Origin: Pedosphaera parvula Ellin514
GTDB taxonomy: Bacteria; Verrucomicrobiota; Verrucomicrobiia; Limisphaerales; Pedosphaeraceae
Length of the DNA: 64,000 nucleotides
Assembly (NCBI RefSeq): GCF_000172555.1
Contig: NZ_ABOX02000037.1
Span: 1-64,000, forward strand
Reading direction: 5' to 3'
The translations under genes were made by a program, and so were the position numbers. The notes under the pieces are model-generated. The model had not been told where the DNA came from. It ran no database searches and was given only the letters and a program-made list of their open reading frames with translations. Numbering within the stretch: position 1 is the first letter of the stretch; each line of letters begins with the position of its first letter. Below, piece by piece: positions 46,571 through 55,652 of the stretch.

Positions 46571-47931
46571 GTCTGCTCCCAATCCGTCCACGTTACCAAG
46601 TCTCCCAACGCCGGCCGGCCATCGTGACGCCACAAAAAAGGCGGCTCTTGCATCTTCCCCAATGGACACACCCGCGTCACTCCCCAGTTCGCCAACTGCG
46701 TCACCATCTCCTGCATCCGCTCCTCCGTCGCCGCCAGTCCCACCGTCGAAACCTTGCCCCGGACCGTATCGGCATTTTGTAACGCCTCCGTTAATCCCGT
46801 GATACTTTTTACATAAATAAAACGGTTCAAACAGGACAACTGAAACCTCGGTTCAGCTTCATAAATCACCGTCCAGGCCGTTGAATTCTCGCTGCACCAA
46901 TGTCGTGTCTCCGGCGAATGCGCCGCTCTCACTTCGTAGAACGCGCGCCGCGATGAAATCGTCGCGGCCGACTCCGGCGGCAAATCTCCCCTCGGCTCGG
47001 ATTGCTCCCGCTTCGCCAGTTCCTCGGCCAGCATCTCCGCAAAACCTTCGGGCGACATGCTCCCACCAGTCTCAACATAAATCACATGCGGTGACAAACA
47101 ACCCAATTGGTTCCACGCCACCACATCATTCGCCGCCCGGGCCACGACTTTCTTAAAGCTAAAGCTGGACAGCACTTGGTGTGTCACATATCCAAAACTC
47201 ACGCGATGCCCATAGCCTAGGAAACGTGTCCTGGATGGCACATGTTTTTTGATCTCCGCCAAAGTCTCGTCGTTCCCCGTCGCCGTCACACAATCCGCTT
47301 CATGAAACAATGCTTTCTCCAGATGCGCGTTCCCACCCTTCCACTCGGCAATCTCCAAACACGATCCCAGCTTTCCATCCGCTTCATACAACGAATGCGC
47401 AAACAATCGCGGCAGGAAGGAAGTCCCGCTCGCACATTTTACAAACTGTGCCGAACGCACCAGCAAGCCTAGGATGATGCTCGTCAACACTGGATTCGGC
47501 AGGCATCCACCCGTGATATGCACCAAAAGCTCCGGCCCGGTCACCATCGCCGCCCGTTGCGCTTTCAATTCTTCATTCGTGGCGCACGGTTCATCCAAAC
47601 GCCGTGCGTGTCCCAACTCCTGCACCATCAGCGCATTCAAACTTTCTGCCGTAACTTGTTTGAAAAATCCGTCCAAACCAGCCGCCAATATTGCCGCTGA
47701 AAACCCCGTCTCCTTCGGCCCATGGTGCAATGCGTATTTGCGAAACGGATATTCCGGGTCCAGCCAGTTATCACAAACACTCGCAATCAATCGAACCAAA
47801 CTTGCCGTGTTGCGATTCGTCAGATACTGCTCGCGATTCCGCTTCAACGTCCGGCACGCGTCCTCAATCATTTGGTGACTGAAGGTCGCCTCGGGCGGCA
47901 GATCAGCTAAAAAATAATTTGGCAAGTTCAT
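46567..47931 (-). CDS. LuxC-family acyl-CoA/acyl-protein reductase
   Basis: 454 residues, aldehyde dehydrogenase-like fold. LuxC reduces an activated fatty acyl group to aldehyde with NADPH. Seen are LLVHITGGCLPNPVLTSI and VRSAQFVKCASGTSFLPRL, ADCVTATGNDETL, FLGYGHRVSFGYV, and the probable acylated cysteine Cys278 in WNQLGCLSPHVIYVETGG. Its ATG overlaps the stop of the MFS gene by four bases, so it is translationally coupled to the LuxE-MFS unit upstream. No luciferase (luxAB) or luxD gene is present. Confidence 0.88.
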   Translation of the reverse strand: MNLPNYFLADLPPEATFSHQMIEDACRTLKRNREQYLTNRNTASLVRLIASVCDNWLDPEYPFRKYALHHGPKETGFSAAILAAGLDGFFKQVTAESLNALMVQELGHARRLDEPCATNEELKAQRAAMVTGPELLVHITGGCLPNPVLTSIILGLLVRSAQFVKCASGTSFLPRLFAHSLYEADGKLGSCLEIAEWKGGNAHLEKALFHEADCVTATGNDETLAEIKKHVPSRTRFLGYGHRVSFGYVTHQVLSSFSFKKVVARAANDVVAWNQLGCLSPHVIYVETGGSMSPEGFAEMLAEELAKREQSEPRGDLPPESAATISSRRAFYEVRAAHSPETRHWCSENSTAWTVIYEAEPRFQLSCLNRFIYVKSITGLTEALQNADTVRGKVSTVGLAATEERMQEMVTQLANWGVTRVCPLGKMQEPPFLWRHDGRPALGDLVTWTDWEQT

Positions 47932-49199
47932 GTGACTGGAGATTCCGGATTCAGGATTGGCGCCGTCTTGACTTCATGCTGCTTTTCCCGTCCTTCCCTC
48001 TTTCGAATGGCATGTAGGCAGGGCAGCCCGACCAGGGATGCCAGCACCATAAACGCCAGCAAGTTATAAATCGGAAAGTAGGAGCTTACCTCTGATCCTC
48101 TCGGCCCTAAATGCTTTACCATCACACCCACAGCCCAGTGAGAAATGTTCCCAAACAACCCGCCAAAAGTGATGAACAATCCAAACACACGCCCGCGCAC
48201 GTGGTCAGGAACCGACTCCATCAACGCTGCTTCGATCACCGGATAGGAAGCCATGAAGAAAAATCCATACGCGCTCAACATGACAAACATAAAGGCACGA
48301 GGCACATGAGGGAAGGAAGCTATGCACACCATGGCCAGCAATAGCAATGCAGTTCCCCAACGCACCCGCCCTTTATCGCTCAAATGCCCAAATAACGGAT
48401 TACTGATCGCCGATGCCAGGTAAATGCCGGATAGCATGAAGCCTGTGCTTCCAGGATTCATCCCATGCGCCTTCTGCAAGAATAACGAACCCAGGCTGCC
48501 CATACCCGCACCTGCGAAATCACGCAAGCTGAACGCAAACGCCATCACCAAAAAAAATGCCCACAACGCTCCAGTCGGAAAGAGTTTTGTCCGCGGCGCG
48601 CGGTTCGTTACCAACTCCACCCCGCCACCCTGCTCCTCCTGAGCCAACCAATAAAAAATACCCGAGCAAATAATGCCCATTACCCCAAGCTCCACCACCG
48701 GATGCCGCCAGCTCCCCGTCATCTCTGCGCGCCAACCCGAATAAATCGGGGCCACGAAAAACCCCACACTTGCTCCAATCGCCACCAACCCCAACGCCTT
48801 CCCGGTCTTCTCCGGATATAATCGTGCCACCAACGCCGTCGCCGCCGGATGGTAAAAACTTCCCCCAAATCCCGCGATGACCACACTCGCCAGCGCCCAT
48901 GCATAATTTGGCGACAATCCCAGACAAACGAATCCCAGCCCATTGATCGCCAGCCCAATCGCCATCAGTTTCTTGCGGCTGAATTTGTCCGCCATGACCC
49001 CCATCGGATAACTCGGCAGAAAATAAGAAATTCCCATCACCGTCACCAATAGTGTCGCCTGCTCCACCCCGCTCAATTTCAAATCGCGTTGGATCAATAG
49101 ATACAACGGAATCAATGCCATCTGGTACAGATGCGTAAACGCGTGCAACACACCCGACAACCAGAGCGTCCTGACTTTATGACTCCTTTGCGCGCCCAT
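47928..49199 (-). CDS. MFS transporter
   Basis: 423 residues with about twelve hydrophobic helices. The loop 2-3 motif is GVMADKFSRKKLM. GFGGSFYHPAATALVARLYPEKTGKALG in the fourth/fifth helix region resembles the fosmidomycin-resistance (Fsr) type of drug exporter. The C-terminus is basic and cytoplasmic. It begins immediately after the small membrane protein gene and overlaps the luxC-like gene, so it belongs to the same operon. It could export the product of the acyl reductase pair, or an unrelated compound. Confidence 0.9.
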   Translation of the reverse strand: MGAQRSHKVRTLWLSGVLHAFTHLYQMALIPLYLLIQRDLKLSGVEQATLLVTVMGISYFLPSYPMGVMADKFSRKKLMAIGLAINGLGFVCLGLSPNYAWALASVVIAGFGGSFYHPAATALVARLYPEKTGKALGLVAIGASVGFFVAPIYSGWRAEMTGSWRHPVVELGVMGIICSGIFYWLAQEEQGGGVELVTNRAPRTKLFPTGALWAFFLVMAFAFSLRDFAGAGMGSLGSLFLQKAHGMNPGSTGFMLSGIYLASAISNPLFGHLSDKGRVRWGTALLLLAMVCIASFPHVPRAFMFVMLSAYGFFFMASYPVIEAALMESVPDHVRGRVFGLFITFGGLFGNISHWAVGVMVKHLGPRGSEVSSYFPIYNLLAFMVLASLVGLPCLHAIRKREGREKQHEVKTAPILNPESPVT

Positions 49200-49379
49200 C
49201 TATTTCCCTGGTGCCTTTTCAGTGGGTGCGTTGGTTGTGGTAATGCCATTCGTTGGACTCGCTGATTCAATCTGTCCCGGCTTCAACTTCGGAAAATGAA
49301 AAATTCCCCAAGCCACCCAAATTACGAGCGTTATCAAAGGGAACAGGAGCAATAATGCTAAAAAGGATTTATTTTTCAT
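49200..49379 (-). CDS. Tiny single-helix membrane protein
   Basis: 59 residues from the ATG at 49379. One hydrophobic helix at about 7-28 (FLALLLLFPLITLVIWVAWG) followed by a proline/threonine-rich outer tail (GITTTNAPTEKAPGK). It lies between the LuxE-like gene (2 bp gap) and the MFS gene (0 bp gap), so the spacing supports translation. No family recognised. Confidence 0.65.
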   Translation of the reverse strand: MKNKSFLALLLLFPLITLVIWVAWGIFHFPKLKPGQIESASPTNGITTTNAPTEKAPGK

Positions 49380-49381
49380 GA

Positions 49382-50527
49382 TTACAGGCTCATCAAGGAA
49401 CAACCGCGTGATTCAGCCATGGCGGCGCGGCCGATCAGTTCAAAACCGTCGCCGCGTCGAACGCCCAAGTCTTCTGCTTGTATCGCCATCACAGAACGAA
49501 CATTCGCCAAATCAAAAATACGAATCAATCCTGTTTCACCCTCCTTCACCTCGCGACCGGTCTCAGGTGAAACAATCTGCACTCGCGTCCACGGTGGAAA
49601 ATGAAAGACACGCCGTAAACTTTGGACCTGGGACTTTGCCCCCGGAACTCTCAAATCATACGCCTGGGAACTCAATTCACTCATGCCATACTCGCACACA
49701 ATGCGTTCAGCCGGTACATGGAGGTATTTTGAAATCAATCGATGCAGCTCTTCCTTCGGCATGCTGCGCGACCGCCCCTTATACCCGCCCGTCTCCATCA
49801 CTCGCGATCCCACCGGCAGCTTCAACGTAATGTTCCTCTCTCCCAACCCATCCACCAGGTGCACAAAGCTAAACGCCGTTCCCAGCAGCAGCACCGGGCG
49901 ATTTGCCATGATTGCCTCATTCAATAAACCCCGCGTCTTCTCCACCTCCAGGCTCCACGCGCCATCCAATCCAATCTCTCCGGTAAAATATGAACTGCGG
50001 AATCCAAATTCACGCCCCACTGTTTCAAACATATGCACCAACGACGAATTCGGCACCAAATGCGGCGGTGGCGTCAGCACAATCAATTCGAGCTCTGCGC
50101 CATCCTCCTCCGGCAGCAGGTGCGCCTTAAATGCCGGAATTAAAGAACTCTCATAGCCGGAGATGGACTCCTCACTATGGAAATGCCGGCTTGGCCTCTG
50201 CTCCGTTGTGCCACTGGAATGGAATACGCGCACCCGCTCCTCTGAAGGGATGCTGGTTAATTCCAATTCCTTGAACCCTGCAGTTGGCATCGCAGGAATA
50301 TCCTGCCATTGCCGCACAATCTCCGGCGTAACCTTCCGTGCCTCACAAAACTTGCGGTAGGCCGGAACCTGCACAAACTGAAGCGCAAACAGTTCCATCG
50401 CAAACTGCTGAAAAGATGCTTCCAACTCCCCTCCAAGCGATTCCAATGCCTCATCCGCCGTTGCACAATAACGAATGAAGCCGCGCAGTCGCACGACGTA
50501 ATCTGAAAATGTAGTGTTATGATTCAT
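49382..50527 (-). CDS. LuxE-family acyl-protein synthetase
   Basis: 381 residues of the LuxE/PaaK adenylate-forming group. LuxE activates a fatty acid with ATP, holds it on a C-terminal cysteine and passes it to LuxC. The ATP motif is VFHSSGTTEQRPSRHF. GSRVMETGGYKGRSRSM and IVCEYGMSELSSQAYD match the A5-like motifs. A cysteine, Cys376, lies six residues from the end in ESRGCSLMSL, as expected for the acyl-accepting residue of LuxE. First gene of the unit LuxE-small protein-MFS-LuxC. The substrate chain is unknown. Confidence 0.88.
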   Translation of the reverse strand: MNHNTTFSDYVVRLRGFIRYCATADEALESLGGELEASFQQFAMELFALQFVQVPAYRKFCEARKVTPEIVRQWQDIPAMPTAGFKELELTSIPSEERVRVFHSSGTTEQRPSRHFHSEESISGYESSLIPAFKAHLLPEEDGAELELIVLTPPPHLVPNSSLVHMFETVGREFGFRSSYFTGEIGLDGAWSLEVEKTRGLLNEAIMANRPVLLLGTAFSFVHLVDGLGERNITLKLPVGSRVMETGGYKGRSRSMPKEELHRLISKYLHVPAERIVCEYGMSELSSQAYDLRVPGAKSQVQSLRRVFHFPPWTRVQIVSPETGREVKEGETGLIRIFDLANVRSVMAIQAEDLGVRRGDGFELIGRAAMAESRGCSLMSL

Positions 50528-51075
50528 GCGGTTTTAACTCACCAAATTTGGCTGGTTTTCCGCCACAGCCGCTCTCATCCTGCCCCACCCAAGGCCATAA
50601 GGCAAGGCGGCACACTCAGTTAGATTACCAAAAGAGAAGAATTGCGCCATTTTCCAAATGAGCCTCCAGTTCCGTGCGCCAGCAATCAATTCATTGGTGG
50701 AATGACGCTGGTGCCCGTGCGGAAGGACCTGGAATTCTAACACCATCGCTGATTACGCACAGTCCATCGAGCCAATCCGCGGACGCGGCCAAGGCAACCT
50801 ATCCTATGCGCCAGCCATCGTTTTGGGTAAGGATGAGCTGCTGCTCGCTCCCTAAAAATGCCCGCGATCCAATTCAACCCTCACCCACTCCAGCGTAGGC
50901 GACCAACGACTCCAATGCTCCGTGAACACCTATTTCACATTTGGTTGGCCTTGGCCAACAAAATATATTTGATTCACATCGCAGCCTTCTGGTGAAATCT
51001 TTTGTAATCTCGACGCCCGCAGAAACGTCATTATGTCTGGCGCGCCAGGCGTTGGCGATCGCGTAACTGATACTC
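50528..51075. other. Long intergenic region between the LuxE-like gene and the metallophosphoesterase gene
   Basis: 548 bp without a convincing gene. One frame reads like the C-terminal end of a protein (ending LGKDELLLAP before a TAA at 50853) but lacks a start codon, so it may be a degraded remnant. Further on, an inverted repeat GTTGGCC-TT-GGCCAAC (50944-50959) lies about 115 bp upstream of the metallophosphoesterase start and could be an operator. The region should hold two divergent promoters. Confidence 0.4.
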
Positions 51076-52077
51076 ATGAACAACTCACTCATTTCCCGAC
51101 GCGAGGCAATTCGCCGCACGATCCTTTTCAGCGCCAGCAGTCTATTGACGATCCGCAGCCTGCCCGCCCTGGCGGCCACTGCGCCCGCCACTTCATTTGC
51201 CGACGAAGGTCTTGATCTGCTTGCCTTGGGAGATTACGGCACCGGCAATGCCAACCAGACGGCCGTGGCAAAGCAGATGGCCACCTTCGCGCAAAAACTG
51301 AATAAGCCGCTGAACGGCGTCCTCGCCCTGGGCGACAATTTCTATGGCAAGCTGGAAGCGGAACGCTTCGGCCGCCATTTCGAAGACATGTATTCCAAGG
51401 AATACTTGAACTGCCCGTTTTACGCCTGCCTGGGCAATCATGACTACGGCCCACAATACGATTCCAAACAAGGCCGCGCCAAGACACAGATTCAATTGGA
51501 CTACGCAGCGCAAAATCCCGCCTCCCGGTGGAAAATGCCAAATCGTTGGTACTCCGTGGAACTGCCAAGCCCGGCAAACCCATTGGTGAAGATCATTTTC
51601 CTCGACGGCAACATGGTCGAGTGGGGATTGACGCCGCAGGAGAAATTGGATCAACGCAAATTCTTGAAGACGGAAATCCAAAAGGAAACCAAAGCGCCCT
51701 GGCGCTGGGTCATCAGTCATTATCCACTGTTCACGGAGACCGCCAAACGGACGGATAACGAGCGCTTGATCCAGGAGTGGGCCGGCTACTTCGAGTCGAA
51801 CAACATTTCGTTTTACCTCTCAGGCCACGATCACAATCTGCAGCACCTGCAGGTGGAAGGTTATCAGACGAGTTTCATTGTCACGGGCGCCGGTGGAGCG
51901 GGGCTTTACGATGTGAAAGAATCCAGCCGTGGATATACCGAAAAAATTCTCGGCTTCACCCACCTGCACGTAGGCAAAAAAGCAGTCACCGTTCAGTTCA
52001 TGAACAGTGAGGGACAATGCCTCCATGCCTTCCGCCGCGCTTTGGATGGCAAGATCGAGGTCATCAACATCGCTTGA
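51076..52077 (+). CDS. Exported metallophosphoesterase (purple acid phosphatase-like)
   Basis: 333 residues. The N-terminus SRREAIRRTILFSASSLL has a twin-arginine and hydrophobic stretch, read as a Tat signal. The calcineurin-type metal motifs follow in order: LALGDYGTGN, ALGDNFYGK, CLGNHDYG, ISHYPLF and SGHDHNLQH. The layout is that of small (mammalian ACP5-like) purple acid phosphatases, but the iron-ligand tyrosine motif is close to GDYG only by pattern. Hydrolyses phosphate esters in the periplasm. Confidence 0.9.
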   Translation: MNNSLISRREAIRRTILFSASSLLTIRSLPALAATAPATSFADEGLDLLALGDYGTGNANQTAVAKQMATFAQKLNKPLNGVLALGDNFYGKLEAERFGRHFEDMYSKEYLNCPFYACLGNHDYGPQYDSKQGRAKTQIQLDYAAQNPASRWKMPNRWYSVELPSPANPLVKIIFLDGNMVEWGLTPQEKLDQRKFLKTEIQKETKAPWRWVISHYPLFTETAKRTDNERLIQEWAGYFESNNISFYLSGHDHNLQHLQVEGYQTSFIVTGAGGAGLYDVKESSRGYTEKILGFTHLHVGKKAVTVQFMNSEGQCLHAFRRALDGKIEVINIA

Positions 52078-52200
52078 CCGGCTGCAAGTGCATATGCTGA
52101 AAGCAAAGATCCAGATAAATTTATGCACCTGAGTTGCAATCCAGGAATGAAATCCATAGATTCGAGGACACCAGTTTTTGGTAGCTTTCACAGATAACTT

Positions 52201-52572
52201 ATGCTCAATTACAAATCCTTTCAAAAGGGCGGTAAAGTATCGGTATGGATTGGAGATTTTGCTACTTATGATGATTTTGATTCATATCTCAGCATAGGCG
52301 GACAGTTTGAATTGGATTTTGGTTTCTTGCTGGATGAGCTCAATCTGCCTGAATCAACCGTCGAAGAAAGTTCAGAAAGTATTCAAAATCTGGTTAACGG
52401 TTTTTCCTGGTCGGATTCTTACACCGAATCTGTAATCCAGGCGGCGAGTCGAATTGGTATTAACAAGGCAACAACGATGGTTGTTTTTCATAATTTTGAA
52501 TTTGATAGCTCCAAGGTTAGGGTTGATCCGAAAGCTCTTCTAGTATTCCTCGGCACATTTTCTTTCTCTTAA
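52201..52572 (+). CDS. Imm22-like immunity family protein
   Basis: 123 residues, soluble, acidic. VSVWIGDFATYDDFDSYL near the start, LDFGFLLDELNLPE, then WSDSYTESVIQAASRIGI and TTMVVFHNFEFDSS match the immunity protein 22 family linked to polymorphic toxins. No toxin with a secretion domain is in the window, so it is an orphan gene. The gene and its flanks are visibly richer in A and T than the neighbouring reading frames, which hints at later arrival by transfer. Confidence 0.75.
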   Translation: MLNYKSFQKGGKVSVWIGDFATYDDFDSYLSIGGQFELDFGFLLDELNLPESTVEESSESIQNLVNGFSWSDSYTESVIQAASRIGINKATTMVVFHNFEFDSSKVRVDPKALLVFLGTFSFS

Positions 52573-52606
52573 ATCCCCTGCCATCGCAACTTGTATTGCT
52601 TGGTGG

Positions 52607-52762
52607 ATGGAATTACCGGATTCTAGCAAACCCAAGGCCATTGGAAATCACAATAACATTCCTATGGCTGAACGTGCCACAGAACTGCTCTATTCTGGTG
52701 ATAGGAATCTTGAGAAATTCAAAGAAGAGTATCCTTTTTGCGATGGAAAGAAGTTAAATTGA
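52607..52762 (+). CDS. Possible short ORF after the Imm22-like gene
   Basis: An ATG at 52607 opens 51 codons ending in TGA; the product would have ERATELLYSGDRNLEKF and end YPFCDGKKLN. In the same frame the codons upstream of the ATG (IATCIAWW) also look protein-like back to a stop at 52541, so this could be a truncated gene. No ribosome binding site and no family were recognised. The rest of the 52573-52981 gap holds nothing identified. Confidence 0.25.
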   Translation: MELPDSSKPKAIGNHNNIPMAERATELLYSGDRNLEKFKEEYPFCDGKKLN

Positions 52763-52981
52763 ATCAGTAATACGCTGGTTTAGCCCCCCTTTACTGAAAG
52801 AACCAGTATTTCGAAATCGGCCCAGTGAAAATTTTACCAACCACTCGATAAACAATTCCCCGACGTTCAAGATTGGCCCACTCAAGAAACCTCTTTCTTT
52901 CTCCCCGTCACCAAATTGTCACGTGCAATTTAAATAAATAAATGGCAATGACGTCTGTGGAATAGTCAAAATTTGTTTTTT

Positions 52982-55594
52982 ATGCAAAGTAGTTTGAAAA
53001 TCGCAGTCTGGTTTCTGCCCTTGTTGCTTGTGGCTTGCAGTGGGCCTTCCACTCACATGCCACCCGCACAATCCATCGCTCCGCTCTCCGTCCATGGTCC
53101 CCTTCCCGGCTCGCGCAGCGACGGCTTCGTCCAGTTGCCCAATCAATGGCTGTTGCATCCCACCGGTCATCAGGTGGATGTCGGCGATTTGCCCATCAAC
53201 ATCGCCGTTCACCCCGGCGGCCGTTTCGCCGCGGTTTTGAACACCGGTTACAGCACCCACGAAATCATCATTGTCCAAATCCCTGATGGCAAAATCGTCT
53301 CGCACACAAAACTCGATGAAGCCTTCTATGGCATCGAGTTTTCCAGGGATGGCCGGCAACTTTTCAGTAGCGGCGCGGGTGATGAAGTCATCCATTGTTT
53401 TAATTTCAACAACGGCGATCTTTCCAATCATCACCATATCCGCATTCGCAATTCAAGCGATCGCGGCGTGCCCGCGGGCATCGCCATCGATGACAACGCC
53501 AAACGCCTTTATGTCGCCAACATCTGGGGCCAGCGCGTCAGTCAGGTCAATCTCATCGGCAAAGCCACTGTTACCGATTTCGCACTGACCACGAACGCCG
53601 CATCGACTGCGTATCCAAAGATCCGACCTTCCACCGATTTCGAAACTGCCGCCGCCACCAAGCGCGACGAAGCCGATCTCTATAAAGTCCTTTCCACTGA
53701 CCCATTTCCCTACGCCTGTCGCGTGGACACAAAACGCCATCGACTCTACGTCAGCCTCTGGGCTCAGGCCAAAGTCGCCGTGATCGACCTGGCATCAAAC
53801 AGGATCATCGCCAACTGGCCGACGGAGGAACATCCCAACGAAATGTTACTGACCAGATCAGGCAGGCTGCTGTTCGTGGCCAACTCCGCCCGCAATTCCG
53901 TAAGCGTTATTGATACTGAAACCGGTCAACCAATCGAAACCATCTGGGCCGCCCTCTATCCCAACACTCCTCCCGGCTCAACACCCAACAGTCTCGCGCT
54001 CTCCCCGGATGAAAAAACCCTCTTCATTGCCAACGCCGATAACAACATGGTGGCAGTAATCGATGTCAGCGACCCGGGCAGGAGTCATTCGCTCGGCTTC
54101 ATCCCCGTCGGCTGGTATCCCACCTCTGTCCGGGTCACACCGGATGGCCGTTACCTGCTCGTCGCCAATGGCAAGGGCATCCTGCCCAAAGCGAATCCCG
54201 GTGGTCCAAACCCCGGCGTCAAATCCTCCGGCAATCCCCAATACATCGCCAGGCTTCTCACGGGAACTTTAAGCATTATCGAAATTCCTTCATCGCGGGA
54301 TAAATTCGCCGAACAACTCGCCGCCTACACCGCCCAGGCCTATCATTGCAGCCCACTAAAATCAGACTCCAGCGTCAGCGCAAGTCGTCCCGCTGACAGC
54401 CCGATCCCGCTTAAACCTGGCGACCCTTCTCCCATCAAATATTGCATTTACGTCATCAAGGAAAATCGAACCTATGACCAGGTGCTGGGCGACATAAAGG
54501 AAGGCAATGGAGATCCCAAACTCTGCCTCTTCCCTGAAAAGGTCACACCCAATGAACATAAGCTGGTGCGTGAATTTGTCCTGCTCGACAATTTTTATGT
54601 GGATAGCGAAGTCAGTGCCGACGGTCATGAATGGAGCATGGGCGCTTACGCAACGGATTTTGTTGAGAAATTCTGGCCGCTGACTTATGGCCACAATCGC
54701 CGTGGAAAATATCCCTATCCATCCGAAGGCAATTTTCCAGCCGCCTTTCCCGCCAACGGCTACCTCTGGGATCGCGCCCGCGAAGCCGGCGTGAGTTACC
54801 GTAGCTACGGCGAGTTTATCGCCAATGCCAAAGACGGTCACCCGGCTCGCGCCCGAGTCAAGGCGCTCGAAGGCCATTTCGATCCTGAATATCGCAGTTT
54901 CGATCTCGATTATCCGGATACGAAACGCGCCGCCCGGTTTCTTCAGGAACTAAAACGTTTCGAGGCGCAAGGTGACATGCCACGCCTCCAGGTCGTGCGA
55001 CTGCCCAACGATCACACCCATGGCGGCACCGTCGGTTCGCTGACTCCAACGTCCTATGTTGCCGACAATGATCTTGGCCTCGGCATTCTCGTGGAAGGAA
55101 TCAGCCATTCAAAATTCTGGCCACAGACCGCCATCTTCGTGGTGGAAGATGACGCCCAAAACGGTCCCGACCACGTCGATGCTCATCGCAGCACCGTCTA
55201 CGTCATCAGCCCCTACACCAAACATCACAAAACGGACTCCACCATGTACTCAACCAGCAGCATGCTGCGAACCATGGAGCTGATACTTGGCCTCCAGCCG
55301 ATGAGCCAATTTGATGCCGCAGCCGCGCCGCTCTATAACGCATTTCAAACGGAACCAGACCTGCAACCCTATACCTCACTGCCAGCTCAAGTGAAGCTGC
55401 ATGAACATAATCTCCCGTTCGGCAAGGCCGCCAGGCTCTCCCGCAACATGAATTTCAACAAGGAAGATGCAGTGGATGACCTTCTCCTCAATCAAGTGAT
55501 CTGGCAGGCCGTCATGGGAGAGGCCAATCCCATGCCCGCTCCCGTCCGGGCCTCGTTTGTTTTTGCTCATCCCAGGCAGGACGACGACGATTGA
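52982..55594 (+). CDS. YVTN beta-propeller and phosphoesterase fusion lipoprotein (copy 1)
   Basis: 870 residues from the ATG at 52982. Lipoprotein signal LPLLLVAC with Cys20 as the first mature residue. Residues about 40-430 form a YVTN-type propeller (repeats such as LPNQWLLHPTGHQ, FSRDGRQLFSSG, LLFVANSARNSVSVID). Residues about 480-870 form an alkaline phosphatase-like phosphoesterase domain (YCIYVIKENRTYDQVLGD, VSADGHEWSMGAYATDF, RLPNDHTHG, VVEDDAQNGPDHVDAHR). The C-terminus is FAHPRQDDDD. It is followed after 58 bp by a paralogue of the same architecture. Confidence 0.88.
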   Translation: MQSSLKIAVWFLPLLLVACSGPSTHMPPAQSIAPLSVHGPLPGSRSDGFVQLPNQWLLHPTGHQVDVGDLPINIAVHPGGRFAAVLNTGYSTHEIIIVQIPDGKIVSHTKLDEAFYGIEFSRDGRQLFSSGAGDEVIHCFNFNNGDLSNHHHIRIRNSSDRGVPAGIAIDDNAKRLYVANIWGQRVSQVNLIGKATVTDFALTTNAASTAYPKIRPSTDFETAAATKRDEADLYKVLSTDPFPYACRVDTKRHRLYVSLWAQAKVAVIDLASNRIIANWPTEEHPNEMLLTRSGRLLFVANSARNSVSVIDTETGQPIETIWAALYPNTPPGSTPNSLALSPDEKTLFIANADNNMVAVIDVSDPGRSHSLGFIPVGWYPTSVRVTPDGRYLLVANGKGILPKANPGGPNPGVKSSGNPQYIARLLTGTLSIIEIPSSRDKFAEQLAAYTAQAYHCSPLKSDSSVSASRPADSPIPLKPGDPSPIKYCIYVIKENRTYDQVLGDIKEGNGDPKLCLFPEKVTPNEHKLVREFVLLDNFYVDSEVSADGHEWSMGAYATDFVEKFWPLTYGHNRRGKYPYPSEGNFPAAFPANGYLWDRAREAGVSYRSYGEFIANAKDGHPARARVKALEGHFDPEYRSFDLDYPDTKRAARFLQELKRFEAQGDMPRLQVVRLPNDHTHGGTVGSLTPTSYVADNDLGLGILVEGISHSKFWPQTAIFVVEDDAQNGPDHVDAHRSTVYVISPYTKHHKTDSTMYSTSSMLRTMELILGLQPMSQFDAAAAPLYNAFQTEPDLQPYTSLPAQVKLHEHNLPFGKAARLSRNMNFNKEDAVDDLLLNQVIWQAVMGEANPMPAPVRASFVFAHPRQDDDD

Positions 55595-55628
55595 GGTGGC
55601 TTCATTTGCCCAATCTTATTAATCTGGA

Positions 55629-55647
55629 GCAGATCGCAAATATCTGC
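55629..55647 (+). promoter_or_regulatory. Hairpin between ribosome binding site and start codon of the second phosphoesterase gene
   Basis: GCAGAT (55629-55634) and ATCTGC (55642-55647) form a stem around CGCAAAT, just upstream of the ATG at 55653. A GGAG at 55626-55629 is 24 bases from the ATG in the linear sequence, but folding would bring it close to the start. Possible translational control; not tested. Confidence 0.35.
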
Positions 55648-55652
55648 CGTTT

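Noticed and set aside
46567-50527. A bioluminescence operon
   Set aside because: LuxE- and LuxC-like genes are present, but luciferase luxAB, the thioesterase luxD and luxG are absent.
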